Assembly (NCBI GenBank): GCA_030062745.1
Contig: CP099846.1
Coordinates: 19,749,621-19,813,620 of the forward strand
Length of the DNA stretch: 64,000 nucleotides
DNA from: Capitulum mitella
Lineage: Eukaryota; Arthropoda; Thecostraca; Pollicipedomorpha; Pollicipedidae
Reading direction: 5' to 3'
Under the pieces are notes generated by a model. The model was not told the DNA's origin and did not search any database. It worked only from the letters and a program-made list of their open reading frames with translations. Shown here in pieces: positions 25,357-38,200 of the stretch. The position numbers and the translations under genes are program-made. Each line of letters starts with the position of its first letter. The first letter of the stretch is position 1.

Positions 25357-25385
25357 CGAGGCGGAGAGAGGCGGAAAGAGTGATA
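25128..25385. repeat. (GA)n / (GACA)n compound microsatellite
   Basis: GA runs (25131-25150, 25258-25352) alternate with GACA tetranucleotide runs (25157-25173, 25201-25250). It is strand-asymmetric: all purine-rich on plus. Confidence 0.95.
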
Positions 25386-28300
25386 GAGGTAGAGGCTGAA
25401 AGAACAAAAAAGAGAGGAAAAGGAACAAGGAAGAGAAAGGGGAAGAGGGAGGGAGAAGGCACCCCTTGTCCAACCTCACCAGATAACTTGTTTGAAGCAG
25501 AGCATTATTTCTAACGCACGGCCGGCCGTCTCCGGACTGGGACATGCAAACAGCTCGCCGTCCGCGACCGCTCTTGAGCAAATAGACAGCTCTGCTGTAA
25601 ACGCCGCTGGTGCGTGCAAGCCGTGGACGCGTGTTTGCCATGAGCGCTCGGGGCTGACATAATCAGACGGAGATCACGGTGGCCTCGTGCACTCGTCTGC
25701 CGCCGGCTACGGTCAGATCGAGGGAAACGTCGCGATTTCCTGTTTAGAAGATGGTCGTTAGGCGTGGAAAGTGACTCGGGCCTGACTCCCTGGAAGGCCG
25801 TTCAAATATACACGTGGCGCTCTGTTTTGTCAGAGTAAGTGCAGGCGTGAGGCTTGTAAGTTGCTATTGAACTGTGGGACGAAGAGAGCAGAACATTTGC
25901 CATGCAAATGACCTCATTATCACAAACGGCCGTTTTGATCCGATGCTCGATGAATACGGGCTTCCTTTGCGCCAATTTACTCCATTAATAATTTACGAGC
26001 TCCCAGGGAACGTGCTCATTTAATAAGGTTACGACATTTGTAATGACCCGTTGAATATGCAGCCCTGGTGCAATAATTTATACCGCAGTGAACTACGCTT
26101 GGTGCATCTCAGGTTCTGTGCAGATTTCTGTGTCGCTAGGGTGTGACGTTACTCCACTGTCACTTCTGTTCGATGTGCGATGCGATGCGAGAGTAAGATG
26201 CGTAGTCCGGAAGTTTAAGACCTACTGCATGTACTTATTTACCCGTGACATGTGGGCATCGTTCAATAACGTTCTGAAAAGTTGGGCGCCCCGTGTTTCC
26301 ACACATATCTTATCCACCGTCTTCTCGTGGGTTCCGAGCAAAGTAATATGGGCAAATGACTGGATTCTCCAGGGAGAGGCTTCTCTTACTTACGGTTACT
26401 GGCCAGGAACAGCCATAACAGAAACTGATGGCGATGAACCAGTTCACTAAGAAAAGACCCCGACCATGTTGACAGTGCATGAGCCAATGTTTACTTTGCT
26501 GCATTTGCGAGCCCGTGTCCAGACCTAGTCCTCCGTCGCGGTGCGATTTCATTCATGTCTGCTGATTTGTTTCTTTAGCAGCAGCTGTTCGTTCCCGTCT
26601 CTGAAAGTGCTCCAGAAATCGCGCCCAGTCTCATTACGTGAAACCATATCTGCAGAAATTGGGGCGGAGTGGTCTCATCGTTTTAGCTAGGATAATTTAT
26701 CGCTTGACTCATCACACAGACAGCTCTTAAGTGCACCATGTGCTGGTCCACTCACGCCCACAAAGGAAAACAACCGTCAGAACGACGCTGCGAACCAATA
26801 AAGACGCTCTTACGCCACCGTCCATCAGCCATTGCTTCCCAAACAAACACCGTAGCTCAGTGACCGCTGCGCACTCGTCTTCGTCTTAAAAATCTACCTG
26901 TTCTCTCCGGCTGCTCCAACAGCCCGACCCCTCCACGCCTGCGACGGAGCTGACGCTCCTCCAGCCTAGGACCGGACGACGTCACTGATCGGCGAACGTG
27001 CGTGTCGCTCGGAGACGAAGGCGGCGCGTGCGCGGCGAATGTGGTGCGTCACGCCGGCCGGATCACGCGTCACGGGTCCGAGTGGGCGCCGCGTGACAAG
27101 TGTACCGGAGGCGCGTGGCACTCGCGGCACGGACAGAGCATCGGGACCGCGGAGCGTGGTGACTGAAGACCGACACAGGCTGGCGGTGCACCACCCTGCT
27201 GTCGTTCGCGCTCGGCAACGGTTTGTCGTTCGTGGAGAATTGCTTCGTGATAGCCTTGGACGATACAGGCTTTTGCAAGGCCGGTATCCCACTGCTTTTA
27301 TTTAGTTACAACAACTGGATGCATAATGAGCGTCGATTTATGATCAGAGATCGGCAGTCGTGACGCCTCCTAGCCGGCGCACGTGACGTGCCGTGACGTA
27401 TCGAATGTGACTGGCGATTCGCGCCGTGATCTTCCCGACTGCCTGATCCGCTGCCGTACTGACGCCAGTCTGCGGGCCACAGCCTGAGACCTGCCTCCTC
27501 GACCTGTGACCGTCTGCTGCACTGTGCGTGATGACACCCGCCTCTGTTCTGCACGTGACATGCCCCGTCTGCTCCGACTACACCCGCCGGCCAGTGTTTA
27601 CCCACCGCTGACACCCTGCGTGTCGGGAGGACTGCTCCTCGTGCCCCCACCAGACCAGGGGCAGACTGAACGGTGGGGGGGGAGCTGTCGATGATACGAG
27701 ACGACGCCGCCCCGTATCAGATCACAGAGTTCAAAGCAGCCGCCGGTCGCCTCGATCTGCGTAGTCAGATGAATCGCCGAGAGCCAGAGGCGGGGGCGGG
27801 GGGGGGGAACTGCTGCGGACTGGGGAGGGGACTGATGCCGGCCAGGGTAGCCGTGGAATGTTCCGGTCAAACACCCTGTGACTGGCGTCCGAGCCCGCTG
27901 CGCCGCGCAGTACGAGGTACGGGGGAATGGGGGCTGAATGTGCGTCACTGAATACACGAGAGGGACGATCGGGCCAGTTTTCGACGTATCCATCATCCCA
28001 TCCAGATCGTGATTTGGACCTGTTTTTGATTATGGCTAAATGTGCTGGGATTAAGATGGAATATGTTTTTGTGGGATTTTCTGTCCGGTCCATTATCATT
28101 CCGATTGTATCGGCGATCGCCCCGACAAGGTCACTGTTAAATCTCCGATTCACTTTCGATATGAACTGAGATTAGATTCGGGCGTGATGTGATATTTTAC
28201 TCCGATCTGACTTGGTGCGTAGTTGCCAGAGCCTGAGTCCGTGCGCACCACGATGAGCCGGCGGCCAAATTGGACCTGCAGCGCTGTGGTCCCGTGCAGA

Positions 28301-29539
28301 GATCTGGTCCACTGACAGAGCCGCGCGGACCGGAGTGTGTCTGTCGCGCGGGCCGATAGCAGCGTGACGCGGCCGTGCACACAGGGCCTCTGCTGTGACG
28401 ACGGTCGGCGCCGAACGCCGAGCCGCGGCAGCTTCCGGCGCGAGCTGACTAACGCCCTGAGATGGGGCGGCCAGACCCGCCAGCCTCGGTTTTTTGTTCG
28501 CCTCCTGTGCTCACTGTCGTCAGGAGGCCGAGGGTGTAAATCCGATTCGCACGCTTCCTTCAGTGTGACTTTGCGATTCCATTTTCCTTGCAGAACTCCC
28601 GCAAGCTTTTGTTGCAACTGGAGCGATTAGCGACACAAGGTCAAGGGATAGTCCACCGATGGCTGTGAGGCGACGCTGTTTCGTCGTGCAAATTTAGGAC
28701 GCATATGTGTTGTCATGGGAACACGAATATCCTACGAAAACTAAATAATCCTGCGGTTGCGTGCGACCATTTAAAACCATGTCATATCCTTGCATTGATT
28801 ATGTTCAGCTGTAAGTCATCGTGAAACTAGCAGCGCACGAATAAATACCGCGTGCTGCTCCGATTTATTTGTGGATGTCACGCAGAGGGCGTGGTCTCGG
28901 GCTGTCCGACACGACTGACGGGAAATTAATTTCTGCTGCCGTGAAATGCCGTTTCGATGGGATGATTGGTATGCTGCGTTGCGCAGGACTCATCTGTCAC
29001 AGCGAGACAACCGAGGTATAAATTATATCAGATATAAAAGGTGTATTCAGTCTTGTTAACAATCACGGAGAAATATGTTGATGCTTTGATATCGGCTCTC
29101 TTTTGCTCACTGCCGTCTGTGTATGTTTAGTCCAGCATCCTTTTCATTTGTCTTCGAATAAAAGCCGTAGGATGATTTAACTGAGTGGCAAATACCTGAA
29201 GAGTGGTAATCTTGGGCACGTCCTTTAACCACGAAGGCAAATATTTGATGTACCAAAGGTGGAATATCACCAGTCACTTCAGCAACTCGGCCGAAGCGAA
29301 CGCATCTTCACCACGTTGAAGGGAAGGAAAAAGGTCTTCACAAACCAAAGCCGTGGGTATGCCCTGACAGTGCTGCACTAAATTTACCTAATGAGACACG
29401 AACGACGCTCTGACGCTCGAGGATAGCTTAGGACGCCAGTGGCAGTTCACAAGAATTAGCACTTACTTCGCACCTCAGCACAAATGTAGCACCTTCACTA
29501 ATCCGCCTAACTCAGACGTTATAACGTCTCGATCAGACA
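25386..29539. other. Gene-free stretch
   Basis: No gene recognised. GC-rich patches at 26960-27240, 27370-27960 and 28200-28480 give open frames without domains. A G-run lies at ~27798-27808. No tandem array of note. Confidence 0.45.
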
Positions 29540-29856
29540 TTTTTTTTATTTTTGTATATAAATTTGATCCAAGTGGTCTGATACGGTGATATTAGGGATC
29601 GGAGCCCGTGCTAAGCGGAGCTTGTTGCATGGACTCCGACCCCTCCACCTTATCGCTGAATTCCAGGTAACGGCTGATTTTGTGGCGAAAGTCAAACGTG
29701 CCGATAAGGGTGCGACGCGACCGTGTGGTAGTCAGCTCGACCCTATGTTGGTCAGTCGCCAGCTGATCCGCGGGCCAAATATCGCGCGCCGAAGCGACTC
29801 GAACCCGTCTTGCCAGGACAGGGAGACCACCGCTCTACCAACTGAGGAACCGATCA
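29540..29856 (-). mobile_element. tRNA-derived SINE
   Basis: Read on the minus strand from 29856. The head has tRNA promoter-like boxes: CTCAGTTGGTAGAGC (A box / D arm, ~29831-29845) and GGTTCGAGTC (B box / T arm, ~29799-29808). A ~220-bp body follows and ends in an A-rich tail AAAATAAAAAAAATG near 29540. The T stem pairs badly, so it is not an intact tRNA gene. The body holds an imperfect hairpin (29593-29643) whose two arms are GGGATCGGAGCCCGTGC and GCATGGACTCCGACCCC; the second arm also occurs at ~7635. Clear target duplications were not found. Confidence 0.65.
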
Positions 29857-29889
29857 CCGTATAAACATTACCTCATCTCGGTTATATGA

Positions 29890-30110
29890 AGCCCTGTTTC
29901 AGTTAGACATGACTGTCTCGGTCAGACATGACCCTGTCTCAGTCAGTCACGGCCCTGTTTCGGTCAGACGTGACCACATTCTAGTCAGACATGACACCCT
30001 CTGGTCAAACATGACCCTGTCTCAGTCAGATATGATCCTGTCCTGGTCAAACATGGCCCCGTCCTAGTCAGACGTGACCCTGTCTCGGCTGGATGTGGCC
30101 CCGTCCAACG
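29890..30110. repeat. 21-bp minisatellite, ~10 copies
   Basis: Head-to-tail degenerate copies of GTCAGACATGACCCTGTCTC(A/G) with period 21, for example at 29921, 29942 and 29963. The 7-codon period keeps a minus-strand frame open (TGSCLTR-like peptide). It directly abuts the head end of the SINE. Confidence 0.9.
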
Positions 30111-31440
30111 TGACCTGTTGCTGGTCACGGCCTGCCATGGCCGGTGGTGCGGCCGTCCAGACAGCTGCGGCGCGATCGTCTCTGCGCGCCTCAAACGCCG
30201 CCGTCGCGCGGTCGTCTGCGCGGCGCAGCGGCGTCAGAGGCGGCCGCGGGAGTGGCCAGTGACAAATGCGGCGGACGGCGCGCCGTAGGCCTGCCGGTCC
30301 CGAGCCAGCCGTCCGGCTAAGGTAAACACCGGGACGGCCTGCGCTGGCGGCCAGCAGGCGGTCAGACCAGACACGGCCGGCATGGCCTCGTCAGGACGCG
30401 GCCGCGGGTCCGAGCCGCGATCCAGACTCATGGTGCGGCACGGTCAGAGCTGCCAGGCCGATTTATGCCGGCCGGCGCCGCGGCAGACGGCTGCGCTAAG
30501 TGCTGTCGAGCGCTGCTCGCGCGGTGACGCCGACACGGATAGGTCCGGGTGATGACGTGAGCACGAGTGTCGGACTTCGGCCCATGGCTGTTATGCTGAG
30601 TGGGCAGTTCGTGGCGGCGTCTCTGAGTGTATCACGCTCGTCACGCCTCGCAGATCACCTAAATTAGCGTGGCAAATACAGAGACAGCCAGCAGCCAGCG
30701 CCAGCCTTACCACGGGTATGTCGGGACCCGCAGTATGTCGAGTGGAGCGTCCTCGGCCCGAGATACGTTTTTCACTCGTTTCTGGATAAGACTCGATTTC
30801 AAATTGACAGCGTTTTCTCTACGCTAAGTGGCAACCACCTACTCAATTCACAATCCGCATACGGACCTCATCACTGTCGGGAGGACGCTGTGCTCGGCGC
30901 CGTTGGGTGGGTTGTCAGCACGCCAATAGTGGGAGCGGAATCGTCATTGACGGCGATTGATCTCTCCAAAGCATCCGACAGAATCAACATCGACGCCCAC
31001 CTCGGGCTTCTGTGGTATCCGAGCAAATCCCAATGGGTCTAGAGATATCTGTGCAAATGGAGTCTCTGTGGGGTGATACGACTGAGTGGCAATTAAATCG
31101 CATGTAAAAGCGTCTGGCCGGATCGGGTGAATAGTTCAGGTGCAGCCAGCGCCCGGCCCGACCCGGCTCCGACACCGAAGTGTTTAGGATGGAGGCGAGC
31201 TGAGCAGAAAGTGCGACAGCGAGATCCAATCCAGGCGTTCGTGACTCCGAGGAGAGATCGTGCCCCGGCTTCTCTTCACTCGCTATAGGGAGGCGCCCCA
31301 CCATCTCAGTACCGGAGAGTGGTGACCCGCTCATCTTAAGCCGCCGATCTCCATCGACCAGGCGTCTGTGCTCTGAGTCTGTCCCGAAGTGTCCTCTCAT
31401 CTGCGGTCCGGCGTGACCTGACCTGCGGGCCGACCGGTCG
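30111..31440. other. Gene-free stretch upstream of the receptor
   Basis: GC-rich to ~30560, then ordinary. No coding exon, RNA gene or tandem repeat recognised. It could contain 5' UTR exons or regulatory DNA of the receptor, which cannot be told by eye. Confidence 0.4.
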
Positions 31441-32048
31441 TCTGAGCCGGCGGTGATGTGTATGCTCTGAGCCGGCGGTCCGGAGACAGAGCGGCGACAG
31501 GTCGGCCGGCCGGCGCACGTGACACCCGCTCTGTCAGCAGGACGCGCTCCTCAGCAGCCGGCTGGTCCGCATTCCACGCCTGGCCGAACGAGTCACACCG
31601 GCCCAGCGTGGCCCGGCCCGGCTCCGCTCCCTCCTGCTGTGCTCCGCTCCGGCGGCTGCTGGTGTCTGCTCTCTGGTCTGCTCCACCCTCCGGTGATGAT
31701 TCAACAAATCAGCCCAATTTCCTGTTTGTAGCGGGCGTGACACGCCGTCACCGGCGGTCGTGCGGCTCCCGCGCTCCCCGGGGCTCCCTGCGGCTCCCTG
31801 CTCCCTGCGACCCCCGCAGACCCCTGCGCTGGAGGACCCCTCGCCAACCCCCCCGCCCGCCTGTCGCCGCCCCTTCCCGACCAATCGCCGCCATTGTCCG
31901 ATGCAGAGGGCGTCGAGCGCACCCAACGACGCATTGTCTTTCCAGAGCGGCGGGACGGGCAGCACAACTCGGCGGCAGACCAAACACCTGCTGCCGTCCG
32001 ACGCGTCCTCAGACCACGTGACCGTCACGCAACCGGCCGCCGTCAGCC
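31441..32048 (+). promoter_or_regulatory. CpG-rich upstream / 5' UTR region of the receptor gene
   Basis: This ~600 bp preceding the receptor ATG is very GC- and CpG-rich. It has no TATA box at a plausible distance and no in-frame ATG joined to exon 1. The ATG context is GCC-ATG-A with a purine at -3. Whether transcription starts here or further upstream with spliced 5' UTR exons is not visible. Confidence 0.35.
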
Positions 32049-32205
32049 ATGAGTGGCGAGGTCAGCGAGCTCGGCGAGGTCGGCGCAGCGGCGGCGAACC
32101 TGACGCAGGCGACCAACGCCACGGCCCGCATCATCCACTACCCGCGCGCGGCCACCATCTTCGCCGCCGTCTGCTGCATCATCTTCATCGTGGTCGGCAT
32201 CGTCG
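32049..32205 (+). CDS. Receptor exon 1: N-terminus and start of TM1
   Basis: Encodes residues 1-52 plus the first base of codon 53. The extracellular N-terminus is short and has two sequons, NLT (17-19) and NAT (23-25). TM1 begins at about residue 35 (TIFAAVCCIIFIVVGIVG). The donor is G|GTGAGG, a strong consensus, and the phase-1 end joins exon 2 to make Gly53-Asn54, the conserved TM1 GN pair. No upstream in-frame ATG was seen. Confidence 0.85.
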
Positions 32206-35200
32206 GTGAGGGAGCGTGGGGGAGGGAACGGAGGGGGGGGGGGTTGGAGCGAGGAGGCTGCTTGGCGCCGGCCGCGCCGCCGCGGGGCTAGACGCCACTT
32301 CACGTAATGCGCCCCTCCGGCTGCGGCGGTATCGTCGGCGCTCAGCTGCCGGCCGGCTGATGAGTGGAATGGGTTCTGAGGTCGAGGGGGGCGGGAGGCA
32401 GGACCTGCGGGGCCAGATACTCATGACGAATGTGAACGTTTTGGGGCTCCCACAATGGAGGTCAGAGGCAGGGGCAGATTGCCCAGAGTAATTCATTTCT
32501 GTCAGTTATATCTGTATGCCACATACATTTGAGGGATAAATGCCGCTGAATGACGCACCAGTCAAGGGGTAAATCCTCCTCGATTGGTTAGGTTATCCTT
32601 CTGAAAGTTAAACTTCTATTGCCTCCGGTTAACCTGAGGCCGAAGACGTCTTTCGAGAAAAAGCTGAGAAAACGTAATTGCAAAGGTTTCTCTGCAACGT
32701 GGAAGTACACGAGTTCGGAAGTGTTCTGCATTAGCCTCAGGTTATGCTTTTGCGAAGGAAGGTATCGGTGATGGCGACATAGCGTGAAAATTCAGCTAGA
32801 AAACGTATTAACTGAGCAGTCCTCCCTGGAGTCAACACAATGCGTCAAGCGTCCTCTCTCGTTCTTGAAGTGTTTTCTTTCAATCTCGTTGGAGGTCGTT
32901 GACCGCCCACAATCCTTCTCCGCCGGCTCACTGACAAACGGGCTCCATCCTGCTTCAGCGCACCGCACCACGTGTAAAGCTTGACGGCGAGCCGCGCACA
33001 TCATTCACGGCCAGTGTTGACCGTTTTCCGCGACAACGGAGACCATCAGCGCCCTGCACGCGCCGGTGGTGATCGGAATTGGGAACCAGCTGACCTTGGG
33101 TCTGCTCCAGCGAAGATGGCGTTTACCCTGAAGCCATGTCCGGGACGGCCAAGCTTTTTACGGGCCGTGTTTCATCAACACGCGCGGCCGTCGGGCGCTA
33201 GCTTTACCGTCCCCCGCCGCGAACACAGACCGTCCATTCTTGGACCGGGGCGGGCCCCAGGCCCCCCCCCCCACTCCAGGGCGCACGAGCAGTGCTAACA
33301 AACAGAGCGGCCGCCAGCAGATAGGGGTCAGTGGGACTGATGTCACAGGGCGGCTGCAGGCGGCGGCGGCGACGGCGTGAGCCCGGCCTGCCGCCGGCGC
33401 TGGGCGGCCGACTCCAGGTCCCGGCCTGGTCGCTGGTCGTCCGTCTTTCGGCGCCGTGACGTGTGTCAAAACACGCTCCCACGCACACCGGCCACGACAG
33501 GATGGGCCGCTCCGGCCCGCCGCCGACCTGCGTGGTAGCAATGGACTCCCTCTGCGTTTCCTCCAGAGCTTGTAATGTCATTTGTAATGTGAAAGCTGAA
33601 GCGTAAGAACAACATGCTTAGTTTTTAGAGATCTCTGACAGGCAAGCAACGAAGAAACACCTATGTTTTTTCGTTCACGAATGTGCCATCCTTTTTTCGA
33701 GTGTTTCAGCTGATATTGCTTACCCTTTAGGTAGACGAACCTATCAAAAATGAAAGAAATTGTTAAGCGTGCGAAGAAAACATGTGAAGAATCGCATGTA
33801 ACTCACGTTTCGTTCCCTGGTGCGCCGTAATGCTGCTGATTTGTCCTCAGCCTCGAATTTGTCACATCCCTAGGTCCAGCCTTCATCTACAAATCGAGGT
33901 GATTGATGTGACGCTAGCCGGTCAGAGGTCACGCCCTTGTCCCGTGGTGGGGATCTGCAGGATCTGCGGCTCCCGTGAATCACGCGCCAGCCCTCTGACA
34001 AATCTGGCCCCTGGGAGCGTATCGCCGTGTCGGCCGCGGCGGCGCCGACAGTTTACACAGGCGGCCGCCGCAACGGGAACTGGTTCGCCTCTGTAACACT
34101 GAGACGCCCGGTTCCCGGAACGCACTCCCGTCAACGAAACGGGACGTGGAAGGCGGGCGGGGGGGGGATGACCGCCTGTTCCGGAAACGACCGCCAGTGG
34201 TGTACCTCCAGCAGCGGCCCGACCCCGTGGGAGCGGCTGTCGTTCGAATGCCGGTCACGCGGGAACGGAACAGATCGGCCTCCTGTTCGCGGTGCCTGTC
34301 CAAGGACAATGGCGACCTCTGGCCGCGTTGTTCAGACGACCCAGCCTTTGTGACGGCGGCTGATTTTTTTTTGTCGGGGAAGCGGGCCAGTCACATCACC
34401 GACAACAAACGTGTTTCGGAGATCTGTTGAGGCAGATGAATGTGTTACCATGGTAAGCCGCGTCACCATGGTATTGCGTTCGGTGAGAGGATATGATGGG
34501 AGAGGAAAGCTCTCAGGAGGGGCGACTGCGGGCCGTGTGTTGTCAGTAACGTTCTCTATACCAAACTGTGCCGCCTCATACGGCTCCGTTCAGGGTGCTG
34601 AGATTCTGCCAACGAACCGTTCTTCATATCAGCGATACCGTGGTTCAGCAGTTGCTTATTTGAGCCTGTAATGACGTTCCACTGAGTGGTGATTTTTTTC
34701 CGGAGTTATAGTGGGTTTTATGCTCGCCAATCACTGATCCCAGTGAGCAGCGCATATCGAATTGTGCCGAAACATTTGGGCTTTACATAACATTAACATT
34801 TCCATGGCCACCAGTGCACAATGCAAAAGTGTCGCGAAGATCATTTCCGGGTGTTTTCTTCACCGCGTTCTTTCTGAAAATCTAAATATCAGATTATTTT
34901 TCCCACTGGAGTGATGTTTACTTTCACTCTCCTTAAAACCTCAGGTTTTCTTGTTGTACGAAATGGTTGCTTTAATTCTGTTGCGTGGTTTCAGGTAACC
35001 TGGTGACGATCATAGCGCTCTCGCGGTCCATCAAGCTGCGAGTTCACGCCACCACGGCGTTCGTGGTCAGTCTGTGCCTGTCTGACCTGCTCTTCTGCTC
35101 CATCAACCTGCCGCTCACCGCCTCCAGGCAAGTCACGCTCACTCAGAGGTCACTCCTCTGGTCAGAGGTCACGTGCTGGTTCTGGTTCTGGCCAGAGGTC

Positions 35201-38200
35201 ACATGAAAGGTCACGTGCCAGTCCAGAGGTCGGCTACATAGGTCGGAGATCGCACGCCGGGTCGGAGGTTACACGAAGGGTCGTGCATCACACGCCCGGT
35301 CAGGGCGTGTGATGGGAGGTCACGCGCCAGATGGAAGGTCACACGGAGACTAAAGGTAGCTACATGGCCATAAGTCGTTGCCAGGCGTGCTCGCCAGCTA
35401 TTTACCGGCGGCTTGATGGGCTCCGGAGACCACTCCAGGTCCATGCTATGTCAGACGTCAAACTAGGAATTTGTGAAAGACGTCGTGTGCTGACCATACC
35501 GATACGGGGAGGGAAACTTCACTGTTAGTGGATAATGGCCAACAGTGCAGCTGGCTGGTGAGGCTTTGAAACCCAAATTGCTGCGTGACTGGCCACTTTC
35601 CGTCTTTCAGTCAGACTGGAAACCTATCAATCTCTCCCGCGTTTCGTCTGTTGTTCGCATAGTCGGCGCTGCCGCCCCCCTCCCTCGTCCGTTGGACGGA
35701 GGAGGCCTCCCTCGTCTGTTTCATTCTGCCGTTTTGAATAGTCACATTAACATCTGATTTCATTACTCTCCACGCTTACTGCGCCGCTCTTAGAGCACCT
35801 TATACACGATTTCGTCCCTGCTCGTCATTGCGCATGAAACACCACTCACATTGTCTGTGACTGCTCGGGAGTTTTCTTTCGCCTAAAATAATCACCGACA
35901 AGAGACCCCATCGGACCCCTTCATTTCCTCTGTCGGGCCTCCTGGCCTGAGGTCGAGGGGTCACGGCACCCACTCCCCTCCCCCGCCCCGCTGGTACCGC
36001 GGCGATGTCGCAGCGGACTGTGCACACGGCACGAACATCAGCATGCATGCTGCGTGCACGCGGCGGCGGCCGGCAGTGACACGCGCATGTGTTTCCCGCG
36101 CCCGCGCGCCGGCGAGATGCAGCTGCCGCAAGTGTCGCTCGGGTACCGAGGCTGTTCATGTCTCCTCGACGACACGATCGTCAGACGATCAAGGCATCGA
36201 GGCGACCACTCCGTCTGCGGCGGGTTGTGCATCCTTCGTAGCGTTTTTGGGCTTCTGTGTCTCGTTTCCGCTGGGTTTGCAAGCCTGCATCTGTTGACGC
36301 GCGAAGATTTACCAAAAACAGATGCCTTCGTTTAAAATTATTAGTGTTTTGGTACACGTCAGAAAATACTGCATTAGGTAATTACTTTTTGTGCCCTTCC
36401 AGTGAATTCCTTTGTGCTTGGGTGTTATTTATTTTGCGATTAGTGTCACCCAGAAAATCTCTTGCAAGAAGGGATTGTCATTAGCCTCCCCAAAGACAAC
36501 GGCCTGTCGTAAAGCTCTAAGTTATCGCCGCGTGTGGCGCGCTCCTGACAGCAACTGAGTTAATTGTTGGACGGAAGAGGCCTGTTCCGCGTGTCGGCTC
36601 GTTAAACGAAGAGTCGCCATAATCGTCCTACGTCTTGGTGACGTACTGCCTGCCGAAATGCGAGCCAAAACTATGGCGGCTGTGCACTCGGCAACAAAGA
36701 CGCAGTCTGACGTGACATCATTAGGGACGGCACCGCTGAGGGGATCGGTTTCCTGACCCGCAGGTACATCAGCGAAGCCTGGCTGCTCGGCGAGACTGCC
36801 TGCAAGATCTTCCCATTCTTCTTCTACGGTAACGTCGCAGGCCTCTCTCTTCAATATGGTCGCCATCACCCTCAACAGGTAGGGGCGCTCCCGTCCGGGC
36901 GCTTTTTGGTAAAAGCCGGTTTTCGCCCACAGCTGCCACTAGCTGCCCATAACCTGGCGCCGTCCGCTGGCGGCGTTCCGTGTGGGTGCGTTTACGCCGG
37001 CGGCCGCCTCGGCGCGGCGTTAGAACACGTTCCGCCGCCTTCGCCTTCCCGTCAGTGCGACACACTGCACAGGTGCGCACCTGGTGTGCACGCATCACCG
37101 CCCCCTCCCCCGTCCCCGTGCGCGGAAACCGCCCGCAACGCTGGTCGGACGCAGCCGACCATCCCGGGAAGGCGCAGCTGGCTGGCGTTAAGCGGCGTGA
37201 AACGGGCCCAACCAGCGGCTTATACGGCGAGCGAGCTCTCCGAATCCAGCCGACGGCGGTGCGTGGTGCCGGGAAGGCGCGTGACGTCGGCGCGTTGCCA
37301 TGACGACGGCGCAGGCTGGCATCCGGTGGCGGTTTCGGGAGGTGACGCGATATCCCGGCGGTCACCAGCTGTGAGAAACGCCACCGTCTGCTCTGGATCA
37401 CTTGGATGCCCAGCCGAGGCGCGCCCCATTTCCACTGCAACGGCCCGTAACTGAGCTTGATTGGCTTGAACCGATCGGCGCAGGTCAGCCCGATTTGCAG
37501 GGCCAGTGGCTGCCGTTTCATTTCCGCTCGGCGCTGCAGCCCATGTGAGGAGTCGGCACACTCACCTCAAACAGGCATGCACCGAAGCCCTTTGCCGTAA
37601 CCGTAAACGGCCGTATCGCATGCCATGGTCACGTGCGGCGGCTTGTGGGCGGCCGGCCGGTTGGTCCGTGACGTATGCAGATGCCGGACTGATGGGGACT
37701 GAAACTGGCCAGCTGTCGCCGTCGGCCCTGCAGGAGCACGGCCACGGGCAGTTCACAGAGAGCGGATCAGTACTGCGGAATAGTGTACTGAACGCGGAAC
37801 ACGATCACGGGCAGTTTACGGAGCTCAGAGCACGATCGCGGCATAGGTTGCTGAACTCGGGCACAGTTAAGAGTCAGCTCACTGCACTGGCAGATAGGTG
37901 GGAGATTCATCTACGACAGGGAATCAGTTCTCCATCACATCACGCCAGTCGGTCATCGACGACCTCTGTCGTTCCTGATGCCACTCATAGCCGCGCCAGC
38001 TACCTGCTATGGGCAGCTGGCATACCAGCTGCAGCTGCGTAGTGATGGATTCAAGAGGAAGGTAGAAGTGAATTCAGACGTAGCCAGCAAAAACAGCAGT
38101 AGCGACAGGAACCCTCGAAAATGATGGGGAAAGCAAATGACGATTTTGGCTCGATTCGTTTTAGTTAATAACCTTGGCTGAGTCTATGCTTCCGTTTTAA

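Noticed and set aside
24946..25641. 231-codon minus-strand open frame
   Set aside because: Mostly Ser-Leu and Cys-Leu-Ser-Val dipeptides and tetrapeptides from the GA/GACA microsatellite.
29785..29855. A functional tRNA gene
   Set aside because: A- and B-box-like sequences are present, but the T stem mispairs and the sequence continues into a SINE body with an A-rich tail.
36828..36840. GTAACGTCGCAG inside exon 3 as a tiny intron
   Set aside because: Twelve bases is far too short for a spliceosomal intron, and removing it deletes conserved TM3 residues (NVA). A one-base insertion explains the data better.
36769..37521. 250-codon minus-strand open frame
   Set aside because: Antisense to receptor exon 3 and its intron; Arg-rich, no domain. 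A shadow of GC-rich DNA.
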